Positions 45,020-58,341 of a stretch of 64,000 nt of DNA are shown piece after piece. This DNA comes from Climacium dendroides (taxonomy: Eukaryota; Streptophyta; Bryopsida; Hypnales; Climaciaceae). The position numbers and the translations under genes are program-made. The notes beneath the pieces were generated by a model. It saw only the letters and a program-made list of their open reading frames with translations. It did not search any database and had not been told where the DNA came from. Every line of letters begins with the position of its first letter. Position 1 is the stretch's first letter. The stretch is from NCBI GenBank assembly GCA_950106755.1, contig OX467084.1, positions 28,833,213-28,897,212 on the forward strand. The letters are read 5' to 3'.

Positions 45020-47232
45020 CTACAAAGAATAAAACAACTCCATCCTCTCCTGGAGGTGTTTGTCGGACCCCAAATGCGGCGATTTCAAATCTTTCCATAT
45101 GAGAGGAGCGCGCACAGCCAGCAACCGACTCATGGACACAATCTCCTCAGTAAGCGGGTGCTTGGCCCGAGGGCGATACACTTGCACTCGGTCCAACTCG
45201 TTGCCCTTCATCAAATAATGCTTGGCAGGGACGACGTTGCCCCACCAGTACTCACTCATCACTCTAAAAATGAGTCCCCAGTATTTCTCATCTCTGTAGA
45301 TTCGGTAGATGGAGCTCCCGTTTACGCACCACACGTAGAAATCCATCCACTCTCTGTCAAAAATCTCCAGCAGCCCTTGCGCTTGCGGCATGTAGTAATA
45401 TGGTACAGACATCCAGGGAGCTCCCGTTTCTGGTCTGCCCTTGTTATGTGGGCACTTGACTTCTAGAATCCCCCCTTGACTGTATGCTCTGGAGAGGTTG
45501 GCATCAATGAGGCCGTCCGGAGATGCGCCCAGCCACCCGTGCAAGTCATCCCCCTCCTTGTAAATCTTGAAGGCCATGTGATCCACAAGGTTGCCAGTTA
45601 GTTGCTTGTATCGTTCAATGGCGCCGGCTTCCTGGTTTGAACCCCAGATTGTGGCCTGGTTCCCTGCAAAGGGTGTTCGAAGGCCCAGCTTCTCCTCCCA
45701 CAGCTCCGCCCTGCCCGTTTTCCAGAACCCGAGGGCGTTGCCAAACGCGCTCGCTGTGATGCGTCCTTTGCGCAGGCTGTGCCAGTGCTCAGTCCTTTGT
45801 TGCAGGTCTTCCTGGAAAACAACGATCTTGTAACGACTGTGATCTACCCTTCTCAGTGAATTTCATGGGACTTAGGGTAGGGACACCAAAAATCGTCACC
45901 GAGCAGAGCTCTTACTACAGAGACTTAGGTTGGTCAAATTAATATTGATGTTCAAATTAGCAAATGGAAGATGGTTCGAATGCACCAAAGAACGTGCGCT
46001 TTGGACACCATAGGCAAAAGTTATGAAGAATCAAAGTAGATGACCTAAAACCAACACTGGAACAAATGTTTCCTCCTTGTCAATATATACCACTTGTCTA
46101 AGATTTTAGGGTGGCGATTATAGGTGCCCCTACCTTGACATTCTTCTAGACTCATGTTCAGTCCCTTGGCTTCTGTTCATCTCAGACCATTTGATTTCTG
46201 CCACATAATGAAGAAAGATATGCCTGTGGGACTTCAGGGACCACCAACTCAAAGCTTGTGAATGGTGAAAGGGAGGGGGCCAGAGTCCTCAAATCCCTAA
46301 TGCAAAGGGACCCTCCCAAGACTCTTCAAGAATGCAAGGATCAAACATTCATTTAACAAACGTGCCACTGTACATTGGTCGTCAATAACACTTACTGGAA
46401 GGGCAAGCGCAGATTCACCTCCAACAGACTGAAGCTCCAGCCCAGCTTTGACAGCGTCCGCAGCAAAGCCTGTCACATCACTGCTCAAGCATGAAGATGC
46501 CATTTGTAAGGACACTTTTTCGTCCTTTTCCCTCGGCTGTTGATTCCAATAAAGAGAGTAAAAACAGAAATTGCCATCATGTCAGAAAGAACAATAGAGC
46601 ACATACCCCAAACCACTTGGTCGACTCGAAACAACACCGGAACACTGAGTGACCACAAGAGTACTGCAATGCCTTTTCATGGATCTTCCCTTCCTCCACA
46701 GCCCCTTCGAAAAACATCCTGTATGAAGATCCACGTACAGGGGAGCCATGAAACAATGAGCTTCAAATCTCAGGCACTTCAAAAATCTAATTTACGTACA
46801 AGTAAAATCAACACCAAAACCTCAACATAGTGTGTCCTTGCAACCATCGTACCTACAATCACGAAAGCATACTCAGCTGCAAAAGGCGAGGTACCTTGAG
46901 AAAACAAAGAGCAATGCCTGGGATGCGAAACAGCTGCAAACGCCGACTCCCTTTGTACCAGGCTTCCTGCACATGACCATTAGCAGAAATCACAACCCTA
47001 ATTTCCCCACCGGATGCATCACGTGCCACTAGCTCAACACAGCTCTCGCACTTGACAAAAGTTCGCCAGCAACGTCAAACCTTTTCGAAACGACGCCACC
47101 AGGAAGCGAATACAGAATTTGGTTCAATTTTCGCCAATTTCCAGGAAACACAACCACAAGCTTCGACTCGGCAATGAAATGGTGAAAGGGACTCACTGGT
47201 GAGAGCAGACGGCGGTCTCGAGAGCTGGCCAT
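45020..47232 (-). CDS. YqaJ / lambda-exonuclease-like nuclease
   Basis: The last exon (45,811-45,020) holds the YqaJ viral-recombinase domain: EHWHSLRKGRITASAFGNALG, GSNQEAGAIERY, GASPDGLID and ILEVKCP, giving the acidic and ExK residues of the restriction-endonuclease-like active site. It ends with TAG at 45,020. An upstream exon 46,536-46,396 (PREKDEKVSL...SALALP) joins it in frame through a good GTAAGT donor. A Cys-containing exon 46,718-46,607 (YSCGHSVFRCC) joins that one in phase. Further upstream, frames near 47,030-46,895 (CESCVELVARD) and the ATG at 47,232 (MASSRDRRLL) are probable N-terminal coding parts, but their junctions do not all agree in phase, so the N terminus is unresolved. 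Plant homologs are nuclear genes often predicted to be organelle-targeted. The role is likely DNA end resection or repair. It is divergent from the PHD gene. Confidence 0.7.
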
Positions 47233-48738
47233 AGAGAGGCGGCATTAGGGGAAGACGCAGTGCCCAAAAAACACTAAGCCATCCACGCCGCAAATTCCAA
47301 AGGTATAAGAATCCCAGACGGACTCCGCCCGCCGTACGAATTCAAAATTGCCTAAAACCCCAAAAAATTAAAGTCCACAATCCGAAAACCCACAATCCGA
47401 AAACGGATTCGCATTTAAAATTGGATGCGAAATCGTGCTTTGGACAAGAATCGGGTGTTCCCCAAAACGTTCCCAGACGTTCTAGTAACGTCTTCTGCTG
47501 TTCCCGAGCGAGTTCTCCTGCGCTTTGGTGGGCGGGTGAAGAAATCATGAGTGCCGACTTCCGACCTCGCCGAATCGTAATTTAGGTCTTCTGGTTTGCT
47601 TCTCCAATGGTGGCGACTCGAAGGTGCGGCACTGTAGCGATTGATTCTTTTAGTGAGGATGATCCGCTTTGAAGGAAAAATCGACAGGCCAGGTGTGGCT
47701 TGTGGTGTCGACGGTTCGTTAGTTGGCGCTGTGATTGTGAAAACAGGGGACGGCGCAGGAATTGGTTCGGAGATGACGGATCACACGGTCGTCTGAAGTA
47801 TTCTGGGACGACGACCTTGACAGAAATTATCTGTGGCAGGTACGTTGTGAAGTAGCTGCTTGGCGGCGGCAATTGAAGGTTTGCTGCCGTCTTTGTGTGT
47901 TTGATGAATTCTGGTGGCGGTTAGGATTATCTAATTGCACTCGTGGAGCGGTGTTACTTTTTTTTAATCAGAGGACTGCGATCGGAAGCTCGTTGCTCTT
48001 GAGAAGCAAACAATGCTGGTAGCTTAGTACACATTACATGCAGAGGAACGATAGTGGCAAGAAGTCTGAGAAGTTTTCTATGCGAGTGTTTTAGAAGCCG
48101 AAAACGTCTGTATGTCGTGGAAATCGTGCAGACGGGAACGAGAATTTGATTTCGTCTCGTTCGGTTCTCGTCCTTGTGGATCAATATCTGCCGTCTTCAG
48201 TAGCCGTAGGACTATACAAGAGAGAAAGATTGCACACGCTGCCATACAAGTCGAGCCTTTAGCAGGACAGGGTATACAGAATGGCTACGAAAATGGCGCG
48301 GTACAACGCTCGACGTGGAATGCGTGGTGCTGTCTGTCGAGGCTGGCTTGGCTACTGGGAGCAGTAACGACTTTGAAATTCACTTCCGTGAACTGTAGCC
48401 TCTGCTGCCCTTTTGTGAGCGAAAAAAATGTTCAGGAGGATCGTGGAGCAAGTCTTAGTGTTTCGCGAGATGAATTTTACTACTGCTCTAGATTTTCGGC
48501 ACGGGTTTATGGTATTTACAAGGATACTAACGCACGGTTGCTCTCGATTGTGACAGATATAATATTGGTGAATGTGAAGTTAGTGATGGTAAAGAACTTT
48601 AAGGCAACAACGAGACCCATCTGGTGGTGAAGCCTGATTAGGGCTGGAATGGCAAACGATCATACTTTGCTGATCGTCGTGGCTGCTGAGCTGTGAGCGC
48701 AAGGACCCATGGTTTAGTTCAGTGATACAGGAGGAGGG
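47233..48738. other. divergent promoter region and PHD-gene leader
   Basis: These 1.5 kb separate two divergent starts. A 172-codon frame at 48,112-48,630 lies in the probable leader of the PHD gene. It has no domain and no homolog I recognise. It may be an upstream ORF or spliced leader sequence. Confidence 0.4.
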
Positions 48739-51700
48739 ATGCCTCCCTCAGTTTCCATCCCTCCACAGCCCGTGGAAATCATACTGGAGTTATTAAAGCA
48801 ACCGTTAGAGAGTATGGGTACTCCCGGTTACCAGGATTTGCACTCGAAATGCGTTCCGAATGGTGTTTCACAAGGTGGCAATTTAAAGTCGAGTTCTACG
48901 CTTCAGGGAAAAGCAGAGACGCGGTTTGTGAAGAATTCCATGAGCGGCTCTCGGCAAAATACCTCCGGAGCTACTGGAGGTTCCCTTGCAGAATACACTT
49001 CCGCCTCAGTTATGGAGTTGGATAAACATGGGCCTCCATCTGTTCTTACACCTAAGAGTGCTGGCGCAGGTCTCATGCGAGGAAGAGCTTCGCGGGCCGA
49101 GGATTCGAAGATCGCTGAATTTCCTCGATCGCTCTTAAAATCCAGAGGGATGGGCACCAAATCTCGTAGTGGTGCTCGATCGCCGATGTTGTCGTTCAGC
49201 AGTCTGTTAGAAGGTGCCATCAATGCTTCTGGAGTTCAACCTCGAACCTCAGTACACAAGATTGCAGAGTCAGGCACGCGAGCTGATCTATCGTTACGTG
49301 GAGACACCGTTGGTGGCAGAGTACCGCCTGTGTCATACTATTCGCTTTTGCAAGCTCAACTGGGTGATGGTCCTGTCGAAGTAAGAGCAGCTCCTTGCAA
49401 GACAGCGGGAACCTTGCATTTGAATGAGGAGGCTCATTCTCCACCTATTAAGTTTCAGTTACGGTCTGCTGAAGTAGAGGGTGGGTTTTTGGCTCTACTG
49501 AACCAGACCACTCGATCGCTTGCTCCTGTTGCTCAATGGTCAAGTTCACCACGGGCTGATACGGGTGGTCACTTTTCTGATAAGCTTTTGCAAGCTGTGG
49601 CTCAAGATGCATCAGGGTCTGCAGACATTGTGTCCGAGAGGGATGGTAGCGTCGCCCTGAGAACTATTGCGGTCCCTACATCAGCTGCGCTGGCAAGATC
49701 CGAAGGTGGTGTTCCACGGGTGAAGGCTGTAGTGGAACGCAGAAGTTCAAGACTGGCTGATTCGATGTGTTCTGATGAGGATGCGTCGGGCATTCCGCAT
49801 CCGGAGAATCGCGGCGGCCCCTTAGCTGTAAATGAATCACGGTCCGCAGACATTCTCTCAGATAGGCTTGCCTTTGACTTCTCTGATACGGCTATGGTCC
49901 CAGCATCACCAGTCCTCACAAGTAGAGGAGAGGACGTATTACGGGTAGATACTGTGGTTTCTGATGCTGCGCCAATTGAGAACGAGATGTCGAATGCTCA
50001 GCTTTTCGAAGATTTAGAGCGAGGTCTTGCTAAACAGGATTCAAGTTTTGCAGAGAATGCATCGAATATGAGTGTTGTAAATTCGCCAGAAGCTGCTGCG
50101 GCCTTGACATCGGCTATACCTACAAGAATTCAGAGTGTTCCAGGGGAAGAAGTCGTGGTGGAACGATCAACTGTTCCGGTGGCCGATTCAGTGTCTTCCA
50201 ACGAGAAGGCATTGGATGTTGAACATTCTGAGGAACCCTCTGGTCCCCTAGGTGTAGATGAATCATGGTTTGCCTGCAATGTCTCAAAGAGAGTTGTCAC
50301 AGACTCCTCGAATGCTGTTCCAGAAGTTCCTGTTTTGACAAGACTAGAAGAGGCTGATCTTCCTACAGGGATCAAACGAGCAAGTTGTGCGGTGGCTGAT
50401 ATGATATCTGATGAGGAGAACGTATCTGATGTTCAGCTTCCAGAAGAAGTCCCACAGGTCCTTGTTTGGGATGAATCTCGGCGTGCTGAGTTTGTTCCAG
50501 AGAGTGATCCCATTGACTCGTTAGGATCTGCAACAGTATTAGCATCGCCTGAGCTTGTAAAAAGGGAAGAGGGTGTTCCACGGGTCGAGGTTGTTGTGGC
50601 TGGTTCGATGGGTATGGACGAGGAGATGTCTGACTTATTTGTTTGGGACGAACTATCACAAGCTCTGGCTTTGGATGGATTACGAAACAGAGGCATTGTG
50701 GTAGGGGAGGATCCAGCTAAGTTGCCAGGAGCTGTTGCGGAGCCAGAGCCACTTTTGGACACACGAACAAGAGAGGATGTTCCTCTATCAGAGGCTTTGG
50801 TCGAAATGGATCTAGGGCTTTGTGGAGATGCAGTGGAGCACTCTGAACAGAGCAAAGATCACCTTCTATCATTCAATCGTTCTGATGAAGGATTGTCGGA
50901 CAGGAAGATACAGTCTCCGTCACATCGTCTGGAGACGGAGAAACGTTGTGCTGACGGCTGTGATGGTCTTATAGATGGTGGGACTGCCTTGGCGTCATCC
51001 TGTGAGGCGGGTTTGAAACAAATGGGCGACGCAGAGGCTGATTCTGTGGATGCAGAGACGATCTTGGAATGGTCCTGCAAAGTTAGCTTGAAGAAAATGG
51101 AGGACGTCGATAGAGATGTTGTAGAGCAACGAGGGGACTATTTATGCGAAGGTGTATCTGCAGGAACAGTTGATGAATGTCCCCGTCAAGCAGCTTCGAG
51201 GCGAACAGAAAATCCGAATGCAGTCCGAGCATCACATGTACCCACACGCATAGAAGAGGATGTGTCACTGGCAAAGGTTTTGGTGAATCCTGTAAGTGTT
51301 CTGGTAGCTGATTCTGTGTCTACCGATGAGCAGATGTTGGATGTTCAACTTTTGGAGGAACTAACTGGAGCCCTTGAGGGAAGTGGATCACTATGTACTG
51401 AGGACATCTCTGAACCTGTTGATGAAGGGGCAATTGTGAGATCTTCCTGGCAAGCAGGTCCTAAGCATATTGAAGTCAGAAATGGTATCATTGGGTGGGA
51501 TCAAAAGGAGAGCAACTGTCCTATTGAAATGCGAGAAAGTCTGATGATTCAGAACGCGGGAGCTGTGGCGGAGAACTTGATTGGAAGTGATTGTGGAAGT
51601 GATCAAGAGAAGAATTGTGGTGGATCCGTGGGAATGACATCAACCACTGCATCCCCGCATGCGAACGGAAATCTTCTAGTTGCAAAACCTACTCATACAG

Positions 51701-54700
51701 ATGGAAGTGACCAGATGGTGGTCCTTGCGGAGAAGAAAGTAGGAGAGGTGCGCATGTTGGAATGCCTTGAGGATTCAAATGAGGTTGTTTCGCCGCTGGA
51801 GGGAGAGCATCACAAATTTTATGATTTTGCAGACGTGGCGTCTGGGGTGAAGAGGGCGATTATATCTTATTCAGAAAGTCGAGCAGGTTTCGTTGCTAGT
51901 GAAACAGGATATGAGTCGGAGCTAGTATCTCCTCCAGATTTAGTTGTAATCGAGCAAGATGTACGAAACGAAGAGGAAAGAGTGCCAGAAGGTCATATTG
52001 AAGAGATTGTCAATGTTGCGACAGATTCTGGTAATTTTGGGATTCCAGCCGACCAGGCCTTGAGTGCAGATCCTGACGCAATATCCGAGGGGTTAAGGCA
52101 AGTGATTCTACGGAATAGTGACGCCGCGGTTTCAGAGTCGCTGGAACCTGTGCAGGTTTCCGGAGCAGAAATCGGTGTTGCTCAAGAGGCAGGAAAACAG
52201 GTGCAGTCACCCCTGGGAATGAAGGCCAAAGTCGGGCACAGTCAACTTGTTGACGATTTTGAAGACAGGCATACTGATGATCTCACAGTCCAACGTACCA
52301 GACATCTTGACGAGCTTGAGGATAATGGAGATCAGCCATACGTTTCACCATTAAACGTGACCGTTGATGATCAGTTGGTGAGCGCTGTGGTAATTCTAAT
52401 AAATGTTTATCTGCTATGGTTTCCTGGCATATATTTAGTGCTTGATTTTTCTGTCAGTATCATATGAAAACTCATACTCTTTACGTCAATCGACTGTACT
52501 TCAGGTTCGTCCTCTCAAAAAGAGGGGCAGACCACGCGCCTACTATCACGACAAAGCTCCACATGAAACAGGGAGGCCCCATCCTCATCCTTTTGGATCA
52601 AAAAGAAGAAGCCAATTACCAAACACCAGTAATCGATCCAGGCGAAATCGACACATTAATCCAGACCAGCCAGTCCTCGTCCTTGTTGAAGGTCGCGATG
52701 AGGTATCAACAAGGGAATCAACAGCTTCATGTGGACTATTAATCCTCACAAGTTCGGATATTGAATATGTTGTGAAAGCAGTAGAAATTAGGTAATGAGG
52801 TAATGAGGTAATCTGGTATATAGTCTGTTGTACGCCCTGTACGTTTTTGTTGCAAATCATTGTAATGTTTAAATGAAGTAAGATTACAATGTTGGGATGG
52901 TACCCAGATTGTCATAGAATCCTGCTTAATTCGTTTGATTTTAATTTACTAGGATTTTGAGGACGCGGATTGCGGTCCATTTTGCCGATGGCTGACACAT
53001 CAAGATAAAGGGTATGCTGCACCATCCCCAACTGTTAGGAAAAGAGTTCGCAAGCCTGACCAAGAAATGGTCAAATCCAGAATAGCAACTCCATCATTCC
53101 GGGTTGTGTCCGACTATGAAGATACACAGCAAAATGTTGAGAAGAGGAGGAGGGTTGTGATGGAGCAGCATCGTGGTACTTGCGAGGTAATTTCGTTAAA
53201 CTTGGAGTTTTTCAGCTGCTTTGCATGGAAAATCTGGAGTTTTCGGAGAGCTTGTCATCACGTGTGTTTGTCCTGCCTGAGAGTGCGTCCAGTATCTTTG
53301 TTTTATCACCCTTCTTACTCGGAATCGTTGTTCATGGTCGTAGATGCAAACCTTAATGAGCTCGAGGACAGTGCGAGACTATGATATGGACGATGAAGAT
53401 GAAAGATGGCTGCGCGCTTGGAATAAGCGGCTCGCAGGAGGGGTCTTGAAGCAGTCCATATCTGAAGACAAGTTCGAAGAGATCATTGAATATTTTGAGA
53501 GGATGCATGCTCAGATGGAAGTTGCTCCAGCTGAGGATTTTCCAGGATTCCCGGTCTGTCAACAGTCTTCGGCACATTCTGTACCTAGTAGTTCTTTACC
53601 AAGCACCTCCCCATCAGGTCTGGGCTGTTTAAGTATCAATCCAGCCGGTACAGGTGTTCCAGTTCCGGAAAATGCGCCTGCGTCAAATCCTTCTAGAATT
53701 AGATCTCGACATCCTCCTTGGACTGGTGGTTTGAAAGATGTGCCGATCTCGGGAAAAAAGGTTTTAGCATCCTCAGCAATCCGGTTTAAGATTGTTGGTG
53801 GGGAATCTGGTTCACCAGCCAGCACAGTCATATTCCGCACGTTGACCTCGGAAAATGAAAGAAACTTTTGCAAATCTGTGATTGATACTGTGACTGAAAA
53901 AACAAGCGAAGGCTCATTACTCAAATCCTTCAGGGCTCCAACACAACAGAACCCCTCTGACGGTTGTTGCATATGTAATGGAGGCGAAGATGATGATGAT
54001 AACCCAGTACGTGTGCTTCTATATCCAGTGTGTTGTAATGCTTGAAGGATACTCTAGGTGCAGCGATCTTCAAGTCGTGCAAGCAATGTGCTTCGTCTCT
54101 CTTTGCATTAGATTCTTTTAACAGTTTTTTAGTCCCGTGATTTCTGCCTAACTTGACCTTTTAACATTCCTACAGAATAATAAGGTACATTACTCTTCAA
54201 GATTGATACCTGGTCCTGATGCATATGATGTGCTTTGCAGGTGTACACTTGCAAACAATGCTTGATACGCGTGCATCAATCGTGCTATGGAATTCGTGAA
54301 AATTTCTGTGATGCTCTAGGTCACGTTGTTGGGCCTTCAAGCTGGTGTTGCCGCAAGTGTGAGGCGGTGGCTGTTGGCAGGGCACAGCCTAAAGTCAGGT
54401 ATGCGCTTTGTTGTGAAGTGGTGTTGTGATTTCATGTTTTGAACTGAGTTTTCTGGGAATTCTTTCAATTTACCTGGGAGTATCGTTAGTCTCTGAGAGT
54501 GAGTTGACATTATTTTCCTCGAATTATGCCAATTAACTGGTTATTCGTACCGTAGGAAACTATCGTTTCGAATTGCAAACTTGTAAGTAAGTAAAGAGAG
54601 ATGTTCATGATTTGTGCATCTTCTTTGTCGTTTTTGGTTTAACTTGTTTATAATTTTGGGTCAGCTAGACAGTCTGTCGGTGCATATTGCTTTCGATTAG

Positions 54701-57700
54701 CATCTGAGCATCTTGAAGCTGGTTTTGCTCACATCTGCTACTGAGAGTTTCGATTGGATATTATGGTGCAGCTGTGCCCTTTGTCGAAAAAGAGGAGGTG
54801 CTTTGAAACCAACGGTAGCTCCTCGAAAGTGGGCCCATGTCGCTTGTGCTCTCTATACCAAGGAAGCCTTTTTTGTTGACCCTGATGCGATGGAACCAAT
54901 CGATGGTATTGCAGCAGTGGCGGCAAGGACCCAGGATCGACAGGATCGTTGTGGGTTATGTGGAGTAAAGAGGGGTGTATGTTCTCTCTGTTCAGTAAAG
55001 GACTGCAGAGCTCCATTCCACATCTCTTGTGGTATAAGCCATGGAGCTTCATTCGAGGCAAGTTTACTAACTTCCTGGATTGTTTGTGAATTACACTCAA
55101 GTTAGATCTTTACAAGCTTTCTTTATTCCTGTTCCTTGTAGTTTCCGAATTTTAAATGATAAGTGAACTCGTTGTTAAATGGGGATTGAGTATTGTTCAG
55201 TAGGATTATGTTCTCATGTCTGACAACTGGGGTATGTTCTTGCCGCCCATTGTGTTCAGTTGCGGCAATCTAAGCAAAACGAGGTAAGTGTCCGTTCCTT
55301 GTGTCCTCGCCATGCGCATACGACTCCAACCTCTGCCCCCTCAACTGGATTGAATGAAGGGAACCTGTTGAGCAGTACCATGAGCGGGGCCACAGTTTCC
55401 GCGACAGCCAGCAGCAGCATTTCAACAGCTTCGTCCATTGATTACAGGGAGGGGTGGTCTTCAAGGCAAAACACCTCATGTATGGACGGAAGTTTCGTAG
55501 CACCGGCTAGGCAAGCTACGAATGCGGCTACATACGTTGGTAATTTGACGGATAATGTGACGAGCATGACTGGGAAGGGTTTTGAGGATGCGGGTAGAGG
55601 GAGGCCCAATGGTTTGCGTTTCACTTTAAAGCGAAGAAGGGCCGAGTCTTGCAAGGAAGTATGCGAAGATGAAGTCTCCAGTGACCTACAGAAGAAATCT
55701 GGTAACGGAAGAGAAGTTACTGGAGACAAGATCAAGTCTCCAGGATGTAAATCTACGTGGCATGTGGTGGAGCTTGGGCAAAAGCTGAAGAAGAGCAAAT
55801 TCAAATTGGGAACGCTTGCTGAGAATGAGGATCCAGAGTCCTCTCCCACCCTTGTCCAGCAGGGGAGGATTGGTAGCGAGGACCCGCAGGCAGAGAAGAT
55901 TAAGGAGGTCATGCCTGTAGTCGGTGAAGCCTCTGGTGATGCCACTGGAAATGGCAGGGACATTGTGTTTTTCAACGGTTTCTCCGAAGACAGGTTAGCG
56001 AAAGAAGTGAAAGAACTTACCATCTTAGAACAGGCGATGAAGTCGGATGTTGCGCCGATACATATCATGCGGGAAGCATTTGTGTATTGGCGTGCCAAGC
56101 GAGCTGAGCACAAGGGTTCACTACTTTATGAGCTAAAGCATGTAAGTTTGATAGTGAATGTTTTCATGCTTGCAGTTGCTTGATGTTGGCTAATTAGTGT
56201 TTTGACCAATGACATCTGAATTTGAGGGCAAAAGTGTATGCCTTGCGATGATGGAAACTTGACATTTTTGGAATGTCGGTAGGATTGACAGACTTATTAT
56301 GTCTGAATGTCCTGTCTCGCATAGATCAGTACCCGGAGTTGTTTGAAGAGTCACTGACATCATTCGTGATGCAGAAGCAATGGTCGAAATCCTACGGCAT
56401 CTTTAATGTCCCCGGTGATGTGGGAAACCTTGCTACTGGAAAGATGGCTTCACCACTGCGTGTTCCACTGGCACAGCAGCTGTCCTCTGAATCTACTGAG
56501 AAGGTATATCTCCTTTGATAAGGTTACATTGTACACTTCGTGACTGAATGTTTTGATGCTCACTACTTGGAGGTTCTGAAATGCAAAAGTTTTAGCGAGC
56601 TCTTTTAGGATGTTTTCCTTCTGTTAATCAGCCAGTAGGACTTGACATTGTGGCGTGAAGCACCGGCATTGTGGGAACATCTGCGAGGTCACCATACCTG
56701 GAAATCTTCTTGTTTATGGCAGTTGGACACGTGCATCTCGTCTCTCAACTTGAGAGTTCAATGATTTTCCTTTGAAGAGGCTAATGCTTGTTGAATGCTG
56801 TAGAGGGGCCTGAGGATCGTAGGGTTAGTTGCCGAATCCAAGCTCGTGATAGGGAAGGATCTTGCACACGAGCTGCTACGGTTCGTTTCAAAGTAAATGG
56901 TGGAGTTTTTACAGTGGCAGTCTTGGCATGCTATAAGCGAATCAGTATGTAGTTTTCAACTTCTGCAAGTAGTGGAGGTGAATGTTATCGGGTTAGAATG
57001 TAGAATGTCCGCCCGCTGCCCCCCTGCAGTATACACAGGCCCCCCTAGATGTCTCCTGTTCAAGATGTCCTGTTCTAGGGTCATCTTGCCGCGTAAATGA
57101 ACGATTCTACATCTGTCCCTTTGGTCGTCATGGGTTGTATGGTTGATTGTTTCTAGTGTGGTCCTTTTATGCGTGGCAGATGTTGGAAAAAGCGAAGGAA
57201 CTTCGGGTGCAGCTGGATCGTGTGCGGTCCATGGCTCAAATGGTGGTACGACGAGAGAAACTTAAATACAATCATCAGCTTGTGCTAATGACGATAGCCT
57301 CTGCGGAGCTGAACAGGATTGAAAGTATATCAGAGGAGCGGCGTTGTGTTTGGTGTCCTTCAACCAAGACACTGTTGAGGTGTGGAACTTGTCCGCGCAG
57401 CTTTTGCTTCAACTGTTTCAAGAATCGGAAGGGATTTGGAGTGAAAGGGTGGATGGCTGCGATGAAACACCCCGGATACAGCTGTAAATATTGCCGAGAG
57501 CTCTTGTGTAAAGTAGCAGACTTGTCTAATAATTTGGAACCAGGTCCGAAGGAAATTGCGAATGCTGGGTTTGTTAGCAACCAAGTGATTCTGAGTGAAC
57601 CTACTGATGGGATGTTTATTACATCATTGCTTAGGAGTGATCCTATAGGTAAGGGTAGAAGGCAGGGAATAGGTAAAGGACGTGGTAAAGGGTGGGGTTT

Positions 57701-58133
57701 TCAAGGGTTTGATTACCCCGATTCTGCATCATTTAGACGAGCTAAAGGTGGGGTGGTCGCTTCAACGAACAAGATTGTGGATGTAAATAAAGTTCGGAGT
57801 AAGGGACTGGGTATAGGACGTGGTAAAGGAAATCGTTGGACAGTAAGTGACAACTTACGGCCTGGTCCTGCTAGACGTGGTCCTGGGAACGGAGCGAACA
57901 ATCAGAGTAAGACCAGCCACCTTGAGGCTGGTTTGAGCACACTCTTGAACATCACCAATGGCCAGATGGAACACACTAGCTTTGAAACAACGCTTCGAAG
58001 ACTGAAAATACTCCGGCGTTCAAACACAGATATCAACCAAGAGCTGACGATTTCTGCCGACATCCCATCTGAGGGGATAGCAGAAGAGAGTGCAGATGTG
58101 AGAGCTTCGGGGCCTGTCATTGGAAGCTCTTAA
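48739..58133 (+). CDS. PHD-zinc knuckle-extended PHD (PZP) chromatin protein, JADE/BRPF-like
   Basis: The exons are 48739-52377, 52505-52702, 52953-53186, 53344-54006, 54241-54398, 54772-55057, 55260-56141, 56330-56503 and 57180-58133, giving about 2,395 residues. All junctions keep phase. An extra 28-codon exon at about 56,806-56,892 would also fit. The 3.6-kb first exon is acidic and low in complexity with 71-residue repeats. Then come an AT-hook (KKRGRPRA), an enhancer-of-polycomb-like motif (YDMDDEDERWL, near residue 1370), a PHD finger (CCICNGG...CKQC...H..C..WCCRKC, about 1565-1620), a zinc knuckle (CALC) and an extended PHD ending SLCPRHA (about 1745). A later Cys cluster (CVWCPSTKTLLRCGTCPRSFC...CKYC) and GKGRGKG repeats follow. 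The intron after 55,057 begins with GC. PZP modules read the histone H3 tail and nucleosomal DNA, so it is a nuclear chromatin reader. Plant homologs such as the At1g77800 type are shorter. Confidence 0.85.
49670..51420 (+). repeat. imperfect 71-residue repeats in the first exon of the PZP gene
   Basis: The pattern P.LT..EE.VPRV..VV....VADS.S.DE..DVQ..EE..GPL..DES recurs. VAD-type codons begin at 49,756, 50,182 and 50,395, multiples of 213 nt apart. Diverged units fall near 49,957 and 50,596, and a later one near 51,306. This indicates expansion of a 213-bp coding unit. Confidence 0.65.
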
Positions 58134-58341
58134 GCGGGACGCAATCAATAGTGGCAATGTGCCTGTTCCCGTGTCTCCTGGTCCTGGTCCTGCATTGCTG
58201 GTGTTCAAGAAGAAATTGGGTCCGAGCTCCGAAGCTCCACTATCAGTGTATGATTTTGCAGATTACGCTCCCTCTTCATCCGTCAGGATGGAGAATGAGG
58301 CATTAGATAGCGTGTGGGGTTATTGCCTAGTGAGTGGTTAG
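58120..58341 (+). other. possible extra C-terminal exon of the PZP gene
   Basis: Just past the stop at 58,133, in another frame, EALKRDAINSG followed by PVPVSPGPGPALLVFKKKLG reads like protein to a TAG at 58,339-58,341. If an intron or a one-base difference precedes it, the true C terminus is here. No convincing donor and acceptor pair was found. Confidence 0.3.

Noticed and set aside
48112..48630. A 172-codon frame upstream of the PZP gene as a separate gene
   Set aside because: It has no recognisable domain and its position fits the leader of the PZP transcript; kept only as a possible upstream ORF.
50130..50855. Minus-strand Ser/Thr-rich frames inside the PZP first exon
   Set aside because: They are antisense to a well supported coding exon and mirror its acidic repeat composition.
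53067..53384. Separate start codon at 53,067 for a downstream gene
   Set aside because: The frame upstream of this ATG is open to the acceptor at 52,953 and joins the previous exons in phase, so it is internal to the PZP gene.
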